Assembly (NCBI GenBank): GCA_027577595.1
Contig: JANBRJ010000001.1
Location: forward strand, 310,001 to 374,000
From: Coemansia sp. RSA 487
Taxonomy: Eukaryota; Kickxellomycota; Kickxellomycetes; Kickxellales; Kickxellaceae
Direction of reading: 5' to 3'
DNA length: 64,000 nucleotides
In this document: one piece after another, positions 1 through 9,859 of the stretch
Layout of the letters: each line of letters opens with the position of its first letter
Numbering within the stretch: the first letter of the stretch is position 1
The notes under the pieces: generated by a model
What the model saw: only the letters and a program-made list of their open reading frames with translations
Told to the model about the DNA's origin: nothing
Databases searched by the model: none
Program-made: the position numbers and the translations under genes

Positions 1-1161
1 ACCGGCTATCAGTATATCTCGATGACAACAACCACGTCACAAAGCTAAAGTGCTGTTGATCTTGAGCGGGAGCTATGGATTTTTTTGTTATTTTTGGTGT
101 TGTTTCTCATTCAGCTGTTTGTATGCGAATTGAGCGTAATATCCGCTTTTCTTGCTTTGAAATTGGCAACACAATGACTATGATCAACGCAAAGGAGGAA
201 GAGGCGAGGGGTACTGGGATGGAACTTGATCCGAACTTTCCCAACAAAAAAAAGCAGAAAGAAATGTAGTGAAAGGCAGGAAGCCAATTGGCTGGTTAGA
301 AGCCGCGATATGCATGCAAGGTTGGAAAGTTGACTTTTTTTCATTCCAATTTTCCGATTATCAAATTTTTTTGATGTTTTGGAAAAAACTGAATCATCTT
401 TATTACAAAGTCAGGAAACCATTCTGTTCTACAGAAATAAAATAGACGGGCAGCCATAGTGTTAAACGCAGCATATAAGAGAAAAGCGGTTTACATGTGA
501 TTGTGGCAGGTGTTTTTATAGTATATGGAAGATAGGCGGCGAAAAAAATGCGAGTCATTTTCGTTTCGGGACGATTTAACGGGTATCATTGTGATTTCCA
601 CAGACTTGCATGAATGAAAGGAGCTGGCTCAAGCCGTTGTCTGCGACATCCTCGCAAAATGTACACAACGAACGTCTGCGGAATTTTGTGCTTTGTGGCT
701 GGAATGTGGGAAGAGACAGCGCTGCAAGGAACAAGATGGGAGGAATTGAGATTTCCTTTCTGTTGGGAAAAATAACACTGCCACGGGGTTTTTAGAAGCT
801 TGAAAGGGGCGCTTCTGTCGCGAATTGCTGAATCATAAGTGCTCTTTGAGAAGGTTGGGGAAGGGGCGGACATGGTACTTTAGTCTAGAAGCACCGGAAA
901 CTCTCGGGCACAGGCAAACAAAAAAGTGGAGGGAGTATAAGAGTGGACAGTTTTTCCCCGGGAAGGGCAAGCAGCATGCTATGACCAAATCACATTCATA
1001 TGCCATCCACATCCACCTTTTCTCTTATCACGCTCAATAACCTTGTGTTCTTATTCCAACTTTTTTATTTTATTTATTTGTCCTCTTATTTTCGTTCCCT
1101 ATAAAATAGGCTACATATACCCCTGGTCAGAAATAAAGACACAACCTCTTCCTTTTCTACA
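1..1161. other. Gene-free leader region
   Basis: No convincing coding region is seen; all open frames are short and none resembles a known family. An AATAAA at 436-441 could end a gene lying outside the window. A CCAATTGG palindrome at 284-291 could serve a HAP/NF-Y-type CCAAT factor, which is inference. The right-hand end is the promoter of the NADH dehydrogenase gene. Confidence 0.5.
1100..1108 (+). promoter_or_regulatory. TATA box of the NADH dehydrogenase gene
   Basis: TATAAAATA lies 62 bp before the ATG at 1162, preceded by a pyrimidine-rich stretch. The spacing implies a very short 5' leader, as at several other genes in this window. Confidence 0.6.
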
Positions 1162-2748
1162 ATGTTCACAACAAGAGCCACTGCTGTTGCTCTTCGGGGA
1201 GTCCGCGCGGCCGGAGGCGCCCTCCTTGCCCAGCGCATGGGCATGTCAACAGTACGAGACGCCGCATCGGGCGGCAAGAAGCGCATGCCACGGCTGCAAA
1301 AGCTCAAGCGGATCGTGTACGGGACAACCATAGCTGGCGTGGCATACACAGGATGGCTGATGTACAGAAACCGCAACCCACCAGAGCAGCTTCCGTTCGA
1401 CCCATCCAAGAAGACGCTTGTGCTGTTGGGTACCGGCTGGGGATCGACCACGATGCTGAAGAACCTCGACACCGAGAACTTTAACGTCGTTGTTGTGTCG
1501 CCGCGCAACTACTTTTTGTTCACGCCGCTGCTCCCCAGCTGCACGGTGGGCACAATTGAAAATAGGTCGATCATGGAGCCTGTGCGCTTCCTGATGCGCC
1601 ACAAGAATCGTGAGGTCCGCTTCTACGAGGCCGAGTGCACGGGCCTTGACGCCGACTCCAAGGAGCTGACGCTGGTGCGCACAGCCAACGGAGAGGACCA
1701 CCAGTCGCCGGCTGGCGCCGATCCGAAGGACACTATCAAGCTCAAGTACGACTACCTTGTGGTGGGCGTCGGCGGAACCGTCAACACGTTTGGTACACCG
1801 GGCGTCGAGGAGCACGCGTGCTTCCTGAAGGAGATGGGCGATGCGCGTAAGATCCGCCGCAAGCTGATGGACAGCATCGAGAGCGCCACGCTTGCCGACG
1901 TCTCCGAGGAGGAGCGCGACCGTCTGCTGCACATGGTGGTGGTGGGCGGCGGCCCGACGGGAATCGAGTACGCGGGCGAGCTCCACGACTTCCTCCAGGA
2001 CGATCTGGCGCACTGGTACCCGAAGATGGCCAACCGCGTGCGCATCACGTTGGTCGAGGCGCTACCCAATGTGCTCCCGGCCTTTGACAAGAAGCTGATC
2101 GACTACACGCAGTCGACGTTCCTGGAGAACAAGATCACCATCCTGACCCGCACCATGGTCAAGCAGGTCAGTGAGAAGTCGTTTGTCGTACAGAACCCGG
2201 ACGGCTCGCGCTCCGAGATCCCCTACGGGCTCCTGGTCTGGGCCACTGGTATCAAGGCACAGCCTGTGATCGGTCGCATCCGCGAGCAGTTTGCTGACGC
2301 CCAGACCAACGGCCGCGGCCTGCTTGTCGACGAGTACCTGCGCGTCAAAGGCGCCAAGGACATCTGGGCGCTTGGCGACTGTGCATTGTCGGGATATGCG
2401 CCGCTGGCTCAGGTCGCTTCGCAGCAAGGAAAGTGGCTTGCTCGCCGTCTCAACGCACTGAGCTCGACGTTTAAGGAGGATCCGAATGCAGACATCCACG
2501 GGCTGATCGAGGAGAAAAGCAGGCCGTTCAAATACTCGTCACAGGGTTCGCTCGCGTACATCGGTTCCGAGAAGGCCATTGCTGATCTGCCGTTCTTTAA
2601 CCGCAACATCACCGCCGGTGGCATAGCTACGTTCTGGTTCTGGAAGTCGGCGTACCTCAACGAGCTGTTCTCTCTGCGCAACTCCACCCTAGTTTTGTCC
2701 GACTGGGTCAAGCGATTCCTGTTTGGGCGCGACATCAGCCGCGAGTGA
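1162..2748 (+). CDS. Type II (rotenone-insensitive) NADH:ubiquinone oxidoreductase, mitochondrial
   Basis: A single-exon protein of 528 residues. It oxidises NADH and passes electrons to ubiquinone without pumping protons, bypassing complex I. The N-terminus (1-50) is rich in Arg, Ala and Ser with no early acidic residues, as in a mitochondrial presequence. It is followed by a hydrophobic segment at about 51-68, as in external (NDE-type) enzymes facing the intermembrane space. The first dinucleotide fold shows GTGWGS at 90-95 and the second VVGGGPTGIEYAGEL at about 260-273. WALGDCA at 402-408 is the FAD-binding motif, followed by the AQxAxQQ quinone-site signature at about 416-422. No EF-hand insertion, found in some fungal NDE enzymes, is seen. 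Length matches the family. External rather than matrix-facing orientation is inferred from the presequence plus anchor. Confidence 0.95.
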   Translation: MFTTRATAVALRGVRAAGGALLAQRMGMSTVRDAASGGKKRMPRLQKLKRIVYGTTIAGVAYTGWLMYRNRNPPEQLPFDPSKKTLVLLGTGWGSTTMLKNLDTENFNVVVVSPRNYFLFTPLLPSCTVGTIENRSIMEPVRFLMRHKNREVRFYEAECTGLDADSKELTLVRTANGEDHQSPAGADPKDTIKLKYDYLVVGVGGTVNTFGTPGVEEHACFLKEMGDARKIRRKLMDSIESATLADVSEEERDRLLHMVVVGGGPTGIEYAGELHDFLQDDLAHWYPKMANRVRITLVEALPNVLPAFDKKLIDYTQSTFLENKITILTRTMVKQVSEKSFVVQNPDGSRSEIPYGLLVWATGIKAQPVIGRIREQFADAQTNGRGLLVDEYLRVKGAKDIWALGDCALSGYAPLAQVASQQGKWLARRLNALSSTFKEDPNADIHGLIEEKSRPFKYSSQGSLAYIGSEKAIADLPFFNRNITAGGIATFWFWKSAYLNELFSLRNSTLVLSDWVKRFLFGRDISRE

Positions 2749-3357
2749 AAATAGTAGCAGGCCACCGCCACTTCTTTCAGCTGTGTAAAACGTATGTGGA
2801 TGATATATCTTTTGCTTCGTTTCATTTCTAGATTTTATTAACAAAAACATTGTAGATTTCAGTCGCCGCCGTGCTGCGCAGCATGCGCAGAATATGGACT
2901 CCTAAATAGAAAAAGTAGTCTCGATATTTCGATTTGGTCTGGAAATTCCGAATCTGCTTCGGAGATAAGCGTGTATTCCATCCAAGGAAGGAAAAGTTTT
3001 CTCATGTCGAAAGAAGCATGCGTAAGGCTGTAAGAAGTAAATTCGGGGATTCTCTTTTCTTACGCCAAGGCCCAATCAGCGCTGCGGCTCACAGAAAGAT
3101 GATGATGGCTCACACTCTGCGCTATCAATCGCTTTTTTTTTTGGCTCGCCATCAGATAAAGGCAATCCCTACCCATTTTGCTTTGGCTGTCATCTAAATG
3201 CTCTTTTTGCTTTAATCGCATTCCTCTTTCTTCTTGTTTTCGCTCTTTTACAACGACGTTACTCTTTGTTATACATAGCCGTGCGCAGACTGCTTTTGAT
3301 TGTGCTGCAAAATACTTGTCATTTTACAATATTATATGCTTTCTTATCCACCAGACA
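2749..3357. promoter_or_regulatory. Intergenic: 3' end of NADH dehydrogenase and promoter of the two-finger GATA gene
   Basis: No gene is seen. GATA-type sites occur at 2963-2969 (AGATAAG), 3154-3160 (AGATAAA) and 3343-3348 (CTTATC, GATAAG on the other strand), so the downstream GATA factor could regulate itself; this is inference. The last 170 bases are pyrimidine-rich leader. Confidence 0.4.
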
Positions 3358-4872
3358 ATGACCGATAGTGCCAATACGTCAGACTGCTTCGAGCAGAAAC
3401 AGCAACAGCAGTTGCACTCTTGCAACAAAAGCTATCGCTTGTCAATATCTGCGCTACTTCAAAGCCCGCCTCCATCTTTTGTTGACAACACGAGTGATAC
3501 CAGGTGCTCTTCAGCGTCCGCCTCATCCACTGATATCAAGAAACAATCCTCGCCATTGCTAGCACCAATCACACCATCTCTACCATCACTACGCTGCTCA
3601 TCCCCAAGCTCACAGAATGCTCATATTTGTGCTACTGCTACTGCAGCTGCTGCTTCAGCTGAAACCGCCACTAGCAAACCCGAGCAGCCTGTTTCTGTTA
3701 TCAAAAATCAGGTGCCGATCATACCAACGCCGTCAGGTGTTTTGCATGTGCAAAGCCCGGCAGGTAGCAATGACAACGGCGGATCCATCAGTTGTATGAA
3801 CTGCAAGACCACAGCTACGCCGCTGTGGCGACGGGACCCAACGACAGGTTCGCATCTGTGCAACCGCTGTGGATTGTACCTCAAGACATACAATGTCATG
3901 CATCCGCTGACACGGATCAAAAGACGAGCAATCGGCAGTGTCGCCGGGTCACCAAAGATTCACGCAGCAAGCCAAGACAACAAAGGTAGCTGTGCAGCAA
4001 GCAAGTGCAGCGACCATACCACTGATTCGTCAATGGATGATGTGGAGCAAATCCCGCGTCCGGCCAACTGCAATCCGCCAGAGCTCCAGTACCTACCAAA
4101 GACACAACAGCCGAAGCAGCGGCGCATCACGCCCAAGCAGCAGATTAGCCTTGGCATGACGCCCAAATGCTTTAACTGCAGCGCTGAGCAGACGCCCCTG
4201 TGGCGCCGCGACCCGCAAGACAACATCATCTGCAATGCCTGCGGACTGTTCTACAAGCTTCACGGGAAGGCAAGGCCGGTGTCAATGAAGCGTGCCGCCA
4301 TTAGACGCCGCAACAGGACAACACTGTCTACCGTTTGTCCCCAGAGTCCTGACAGTCAACAGCAGCAGCAGCAGCAGTCAAGGTCGGCGCCCGCAGCCGA
4401 TGGCGGCAGCATTGCAGGAGCCATCGCAAACCCAAGCAGGCCCTACGGAGGGCGTATGGGCGGTCTGGATTTCCTGATGCAAGCCGCCGAGCTTCGGCTT
4501 TCTCCCCAAGACGACAGCTGCACTATTGCAGGGCGCCAATACCTCGGTACCCGCCATGCGTGCAAGGACCCGAAAATAAACTGTGACCTGAAGCTGGAAT
4601 CGCTGGCAAGTGTTGCTATGGCAGAGATGATGGTCACGTCGGGCGACAGCCAAAAACAAAGGCCTCAGCAGAAACAGAAACAGCTTCTGTGTCTTCCAAA
4701 AGAGGACAGCTCCGAACCAGAAACCGCCAACAAATCAGACATGTCTCACGAAGCAAAGGAAAAGCTTCGTTTGGAATGTCAGAGACTTGAGCAGCTGTTA
4801 GCACAGTCTCGCGCAATGCTGGGCTCGTTTGAGCAGCAAGCACACGAGGAGGAGGCTGTGGATGTAAGTTGA
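3358..4872 (+). CDS. GATA transcription factor with two zinc fingers
   Basis: The ATG at 3358 gives 504 residues; the frame stays open upstream but without a better ATG. Finger 1 (about 146-171) is CX2CX18CX2C with TPLWRRD and LCNRCGLY. Finger 2 (about 271-295) is CX2CX17CX2C with TPLWRRD and ICNACGLF, followed by a basic RRRNR tail. Flanks are Ser/Thr/Gln-rich with a polyQ run near 4360. A C-terminal helix at about 462-496 (KLRLECQRLEQLLAQSR) could be a coiled coil. Two fingers plus a C-terminal coiled coil recall the iron-responsive repressors SreA/Fep1/Urbs1. However, the linker holds only scattered cysteines (SCAASKC), not the full Cys-rich motif of those proteins, so that role is uncertain. 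A donor-like GTAAGT overlaps the last codons and a CAG/TAG-type acceptor lies 55 bp on, so a different C-terminus is possible. Confidence 0.85.
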   Translation: MTDSANTSDCFEQKQQQQLHSCNKSYRLSISALLQSPPPSFVDNTSDTRCSSASASSTDIKKQSSPLLAPITPSLPSLRCSSPSSQNAHICATATAAAASAETATSKPEQPVSVIKNQVPIIPTPSGVLHVQSPAGSNDNGGSISCMNCKTTATPLWRRDPTTGSHLCNRCGLYLKTYNVMHPLTRIKRRAIGSVAGSPKIHAASQDNKGSCAASKCSDHTTDSSMDDVEQIPRPANCNPPELQYLPKTQQPKQRRITPKQQISLGMTPKCFNCSAEQTPLWRRDPQDNIICNACGLFYKLHGKARPVSMKRAAIRRRNRTTLSTVCPQSPDSQQQQQQQSRSAPAADGGSIAGAIANPSRPYGGRMGGLDFLMQAAELRLSPQDDSCTIAGRQYLGTRHACKDPKINCDLKLESLASVAMAEMMVTSGDSQKQRPQQKQKQLLCLPKEDSSEPETANKSDMSHEAKEKLRLECQRLEQLLAQSRAMLGSFEQQAHEEEAVDVS

Positions 4873-7035
4873 ACAATTATACATCCAGTCAGTGTGGTGC
4901 ATATGTATCCCTTTGTAGGCCAAAAACACCGAAAAGCAGAGGCTGAATTTCCTTTATTTTCTTCTCCTTCTTGACACTGACTTTTTTCTTAATAAACTTT
5001 GCGTCTAAATTTGTGCAAAGAGCTGATACAATGAGATGACTGCGGCGGGGGGCAGATATGGGGATGTTGACTTGTCGATTTATTTTATTCTATTTATTTA
5101 TTTCTGTTGGGATCGGCTGTGACTGGTGCTGGGCGAAACAAGACTTTATATTGCGCCATTGTCCGATTTTTTTACAGGTTTAACTGTATACCATTGACCG
5201 GTGCTGCACATGTACTGATGTGAAACTCGAGTATATTAAAATAATACATGTTGTGAATTACAATACCACGGCAGGGCGCTGGCCGATTCAGCCTGACGTA
5301 AGTAGGGGGTACGGAGGGACAGGCAATTTACAAAACAAACAATGGTAATGGAAAACGCCAATGATTTTGGTATATATCGGTAAGTAATATGGATGCAGCA
5401 GCACATATTCCGGACTGTGATATATGCAACTGCAGAATCAAACATCCCCGTTTTCTATTGTGTGCCAAGATTCTACACCAGCCGCAAGACAGGTTTTATT
5501 TTATTTTTATTTTCGGGAGGCAATTGTCGAATGGGCGAATACGGAACCAAATTGACCTGGATCTTCTTTTCTTGAAAACGACTGGCAGGTAACAATTGTC
5601 AGCAAAAGCTTGGCAGATGAGCAGCGACTGCGTGCATTGAAGAGTCACGCGGATTGTAAAAAAAAGACAATGTCAATAAACGGAGGTAAAGAGGGGAGGC
5701 TTGGGGTTACATTTATAAACACCTGTACACATTTATCTCTGAGGATTTTCTTCCAGGCCATGTATAGCCAAATGATCAACACATAATATCCAGGACACAA
5801 GGAAATGCAGGTTCACCACGAACAAATGGCGCGGATGGTTATCGTATTATGCGAACAAACCCACCCATTTGGGATTAGAGTGACATGATAGACAGGATGC
5901 GTGACGGATGATTAACCCGATTGGAGCTGACGACCCTTTCGTTTTTAAAAAATGCTCATAAAAGAGGGAGAAACCGAGGATTATCTGGGCATGACGCGCG
6001 AGGATTGATAGGCGGATATGGATGTGTCGTTTGCAAAGGCAGCAGCGGGTGTCACACAGGAGCAATCTCTGCCTTTGCAGTCCGTCCAGAAAGCGGATGG
6101 AAATATGAATGGGCATGCCTAAATTAACAAGACTTTTGGTCGAAACAGAAAAAAGCTGGCTGCGTGTGTTTTAGAGTGAGCGCGGGTGGGGCAATTGCAA
6201 GCCAGAAAGAGATAAACACAAAGAAAGGGGGTCCCAACGCCTACGGTGGAGAAGGGGGGTGCGCAACAACCCCCCTCTTTCGCACGCCTGCAGAAGAAGA
6301 GGAGCTTCTGTCAGCGTTCAGCATGCACACGAGAGGAAAGATGTGGTGCGATTCTTACTGGGGGGAGAATATGTCCTTATTTCTGCCTGTCCAAGTCAGT
6401 CAAGGCAAGGCCAGAAACGGCCCAAAAAAGCTGCCCTTTTCCCTCCGTACGTGCATGTACGTTGCATACGCGCGCCATGTTCAATCTCTTTAGCCAACAC
6501 AATAAGTGTCAACTTTTTTTGTCGTTCGTATTATCGCCATTGTCCCTACTGCCTTTCTCTGCCGGTTTCTGGTGCTTGTATATAAAAGTTGGCGGTTGTC
6601 CTGCTTTCCTCTTCTTTTTTTTTTTCTTGCCTGTTTTATTTCTTTTTTTGAATATAAATCCTCTTCATCTTTTATCTCTTCCAAAAATATTTTGCAATAA
6701 CAAATAGAAAAAGGCTTACCCAGCATACCTTTTCCTTCCTGCATCTATTCCACTATTTGCTCCCGCTTCATCAATCTTATCTTTGGCACATTATCAAAGG
6801 CATTCTTACTACCATCCACTTGACCATAAACAAACTTTTTAAAAGGCACGCCTCTGTTCTGCTTCAGCTTGCCGCAGGACCTTGCTTGCTTTCTTTCTTT
6901 CTTTCTGTCTTTTATTTCTCATATATAAATTATCTTTTCTTTTTCGGCATCGCACACAAGCTACATATTTGCACCCGCTCTCTTGCTGAAAGCATAACAT
7001 ATTAGAAAGTGCACGACCACTGTTCGAGTACAACA
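4873..7035. other. Intergenic between the two GATA genes
   Basis: No convincing gene. The left part holds an AATAAA-like end signal near 4990. An open segment at 5389-5592, flanked by splice-like signals, is treated as a finding. The right 500 bases are strongly pyrimidine-rich and probably form a long leader. TATA-like elements lie at 6579-6588 and 6921-6930. GATA-type sites on the minus strand occur at 6776-6782 (CTTATCT), 6791-6796 (TTATCA) and near 6930. Confidence 0.4.
6921..6930 (+). promoter_or_regulatory. TATA-like element upstream of the one-finger GATA gene
   Basis: ATATATAAAT lies about 106 bp before the ATG at 7036; a second candidate, TATATAAAAG, lies at 6579-6588. Which is used cannot be told from sequence. 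Confidence 0.35.
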
Positions 7036-8517
7036 ATGGCTAATGACTTGCCCTCGCTTGGCGCACCAGCCAGCTATATTTCTCTGGAGCATATCAGCAA
7101 GACGCATCCCAATGTCCATGCTGCCGGTACATCTATTAGACTGCCGCCCATCTCTAGCATAGCTCCCATCATGAATGGAGGAGCTGTCGTTGCCATGCCT
7201 CCGCAGCTTTCCGCTGCCAGTAGCAGCCCCCACACAGAGCAACCCAGCCTGGCGGGCAGCAGTAGCGATCTTCCTGCAGAAAATGTTGCTGCATCTGTGC
7301 CAAAGAGCGCTGCCTCTGGCATTATGTGCTTCAATTGCGGAGTTGAATCCACCTCGCTCTGGCGCCGCGACGACCAGGGAAATGTTATCTGTAATGCCTG
7401 TGGCCTGTACTTCAAGCTTAACAACAAGCTGCGCCCTATGGCCATGTGGAGCAAGGTCATAAAGCGCAGAAATCGCAGAAAAACAGCAGATGCAGCGTCT
7501 GTAAATTCCACCACATTTCCTGGAAGCGCCAAAACACCAAGTGCCAATCGAAAGGCCAACAATAAAAGAAATGCCAAGCCTTCCCCAAACACCGCAGCTT
7601 CTAACAAAAGCAAGAAAATTAAACGTGATCCTGCCGTGCCAGCACACCATCAAAATAGCAGCGACGGCCATGCAAATGACAGCACTGCCGCCAATGGTGT
7701 CAGCTACAGCGACATCAACAGTGCCGCTTCTCTCTGCCGCAGTTCGTCCATGCCGCTGCAGGACCAGGATGCAAACGAAATCTCCACGTCGCCCCAAGAT
7801 ATCTCCACAACATCCTCGCCCCTGTCAATGCGCATTTTCTCGCCCTACCAGATCAGCGCCGAGCAGTCGGGCAATGTAAGCTGCTACCATGCGTCTAGCG
7901 ACAATGGCTACGCTTCCATGATGCATCCAGGCAATTGGTGCAACAGCACAGCAACCAGCACGTGGACCTCTCCTACCACCACTTATGTTTCGTCGCCAAC
8001 AATAACATACCCTACACACTCCATCAATGCAGCCAATAATTCCATGTCTACGAACGACAGCGACAGCCGTGGTGTGTATTGTGGTGGCGCTGTCAAAGCA
8101 TCATCGGCTGCTTCTTTTGCTGTCAAGCCGCGCCCGGCTGCGTCGCTTGGTCTCGAGTCGCTGATACGGGCTGCCGGGCTGACCCTGCCGGCCCCCTCGT
8201 TCCACAACCACCGCTCCACAAACAGCACACAGGTGAGCAAGAAGCGTTCGATCAGCCAGGTATCACACGAGTCGATGCTGGACTCGCTTGCCACAGTGGC
8301 AGCTGCAGAGATCTCGCTCTCCAAGCGCCAGGCGCTGGAGTACAAAAAAATAAGAAGGGACAGCGGCTCCGCTGCCACCACTGCCAAACAGGCGTCGGCT
8401 GAATCCATGGCTGCTTTCTCGACACCGACAACCCGTCGCATCGGCGACCATCCCGAATACCGCAAGGCGCTGGAGCGAGAGTGCGAGCTCCTGCGGATGG
8501 GACAGCAATGCGACTGA
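7036..8517 (+). CDS. GATA transcription factor with one zinc finger
   Basis: The ATG at 7036 has a favourable caacaATGg context and gives 493 residues. One GATA finger at about 98-122 is CX2CX17CX2C with ICNACGLYFKL and a following KRRNRR basic arm, as in fungal AreA-type factors. The usual TPLWRR core reads TSLWRR here. The rest is Ser/Thr/Ala/Asn-rich and probably disordered. C-terminal motifs match the upstream two-finger gene: a Leu/Ala helix (LGLESLIRAAGLTL), a second one (LDSLATVAAAEI) and a charged end (ALERECELLRMGQQ). The two genes therefore appear to be tandem paralogues that have diverged in the DNA-binding part. Target and signal are unknown; nitrogen or iron control are the usual roles of the family. 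Confidence 0.88.
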   Translation: MANDLPSLGAPASYISLEHISKTHPNVHAAGTSIRLPPISSIAPIMNGGAVVAMPPQLSAASSSPHTEQPSLAGSSSDLPAENVAASVPKSAASGIMCFNCGVESTSLWRRDDQGNVICNACGLYFKLNNKLRPMAMWSKVIKRRNRRKTADAASVNSTTFPGSAKTPSANRKANNKRNAKPSPNTAASNKSKKIKRDPAVPAHHQNSSDGHANDSTAANGVSYSDINSAASLCRSSSMPLQDQDANEISTSPQDISTTSSPLSMRIFSPYQISAEQSGNVSCYHASSDNGYASMMHPGNWCNSTATSTWTSPTTTYVSSPTITYPTHSINAANNSMSTNDSDSRGVYCGGAVKASSAASFAVKPRPAASLGLESLIRAAGLTLPAPSFHNHRSTNSTQVSKKRSISQVSHESMLDSLATVAAAEISLSKRQALEYKKIRRDSGSAATTAKQASAESMAAFSTPTTRRIGDHPEYRKALERECELLRMGQQCD

Positions 8518-9043
8518 AACAAAAAAATCAAGCCGGCAAAGGCCTGTTTAAAACTGCACGACACACAACGCATCATATTCAAGAAGAAAAAAAGAGGGCC
8601 GCTCATCGTCCTCCACACATCGTCGTCATTCGGACGGCTCATCTCCGAACACCACCGCCGCATTAGCCATCAAGAGATTACAAAGCTCTTCCCCCTCCCC
8701 ATCTTTTGCTTGTGCAAGAAGAATGAATGCTCCTTGCTCTATCTTACATTTCTTTCAATTTTTTGTATTTTCTTTCTTTTCTTTTTTTTATCAGAATGCC
8801 AATCGATTCCTGCTTTTAATTCATGCTGTTTCGGAGAAATTGCAATGATTTGGGTTGAGCAAGAGCAAGCCTGGCAGCCTGTTTTTGATTGCCCCAAGCG
8901 TTTTTAATATCTGTTTCCGAATACATTTATGGAACTTTTGATTTCGTTTGTTGGGAACAAAGGACTGGGAAAAAAAGGAAAGGATATTTTAATGGACAGT
9001 ATGGAGTACAATCTGCATTGGATCATTTTAGGGTGGGAGTTCT
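8518..9043. other. Convergent intergenic region
   Basis: This holds the 3' ends of the one-finger GATA gene and of the minus-strand YW-motif gene. It is T-rich with no convincing open frame. Confidence 0.5.
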
Positions 9044-9859
9044 TTATACAACAGGGTTGAGGAAGAGGCGCTCGTCCTGCTCCATCTGTTCTTTGAGGAA
9101 GTTTAGCCGGGTAATCAGTGCTGCAGGGTTGACGCCTTGGTAGCTTCTTCCCAGAGGCGAGTCTACAGGCGGCACTGCACCCTCTGTGTTATTGCCTTCA
9201 GAATCTGAAACCGGGAAAGCAGCGACATCTTTGGTGTCTGGTTTTTCACTTGCAGCAGCAACGGCTGGTGGAACCAGTTTCTGTGCCTGATCTTGTGTGG
9301 TCTCTGCTGCATTGCTGGCATGCGAGGTGTCGGCACCCTGCATCTTGTCTGCCGCATATCGACGAACGGCAGCGTGCTTCTGCTTCTGCTGCTTCTGCTG
9401 CTCCAAGACGCCACCATCCTCGGCCGACACAGAGACGTTACTGCCAGTGGGTTGGGCAGTGTTTTGGGTTACTGTCGCTCCAGTATCTAGCGGGACAAAC
9501 AATTTCCCACGCATCCGTTGTTGGTTTCCGCGTTCGTCCGAGCGACTATCGAGTCGAAGCGCCGCAAGCCGTTCGGGCATCACAAACAACCGCCGCTGTG
9601 CCTGTTGTGCGTCTGCAGCAGCGCCGGCGCTACCAGGAGCGATTGCAGGCGATTCTGCAATCTCGTTGCGGCTTACAGGGGTGCGAGGGCCTGTCGCAGT
9701 GCTCTTGGCGCTGCTGATGTACCGCGACCAGTAGCTGTCCCGCGAGGAGGCGTCCGTGCTAACGGAAGAGAAGTGGTGTTGCGATGGAAGTGTCTGGGAC
9801 GCAAAGTAATCCACGTCACCGTCGTATTGGTCCCAGTATGAGCGTTCGGCGAGATCCAT
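9044..9859 (-). CDS. YW-motif protein of unknown function
   Basis: The first ATG is at 9859, giving 271 residues; the frame upstream lacks an ATG. The protein is hydrophilic, with no membrane segment or known catalytic motif. Two similar aromatic motifs stand near the N-terminus: SYWDQYD at 7-13 and SYWSRY at 42-47, each followed by a Ser/Thr/Pro stretch. Uncharacterised fungal proteins with repeated DYWxxY motifs exist and this may be one of them, but I cannot assign it. The middle is Gln/Ala-rich, and the C-terminus (about 243-270) is a predicted amphipathic helix (LITRLNFLKEQMEQDERLF). It is divergent from the AVT-type transporter with 1.7 kb between them. Confidence 0.6.
   Translation of the reverse strand: MDLAERSYWDQYDGDVDYFASQTLPSQHHFSSVSTDASSRDSYWSRYISSAKSTATGPRTPVSRNEIAESPAIAPGSAGAAADAQQAQRRLFVMPERLAALRLDSRSDERGNQQRMRGKLFVPLDTGATVTQNTAQPTGSNVSVSAEDGGVLEQQKQQKQKHAAVRRYAADKMQGADTSHASNAAETTQDQAQKLVPPAVAAASEKPDTKDVAAFPVSDSEGNNTEGAVPPVDSPLGRSYQGVNPAALITRLNFLKEQMEQDERLFLNPVV

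Noticed and set aside
1246-2013. Long minus-strand open frame of 255 codons
   Set aside because: Antisense shadow of the NADH dehydrogenase gene; no family resemblance.
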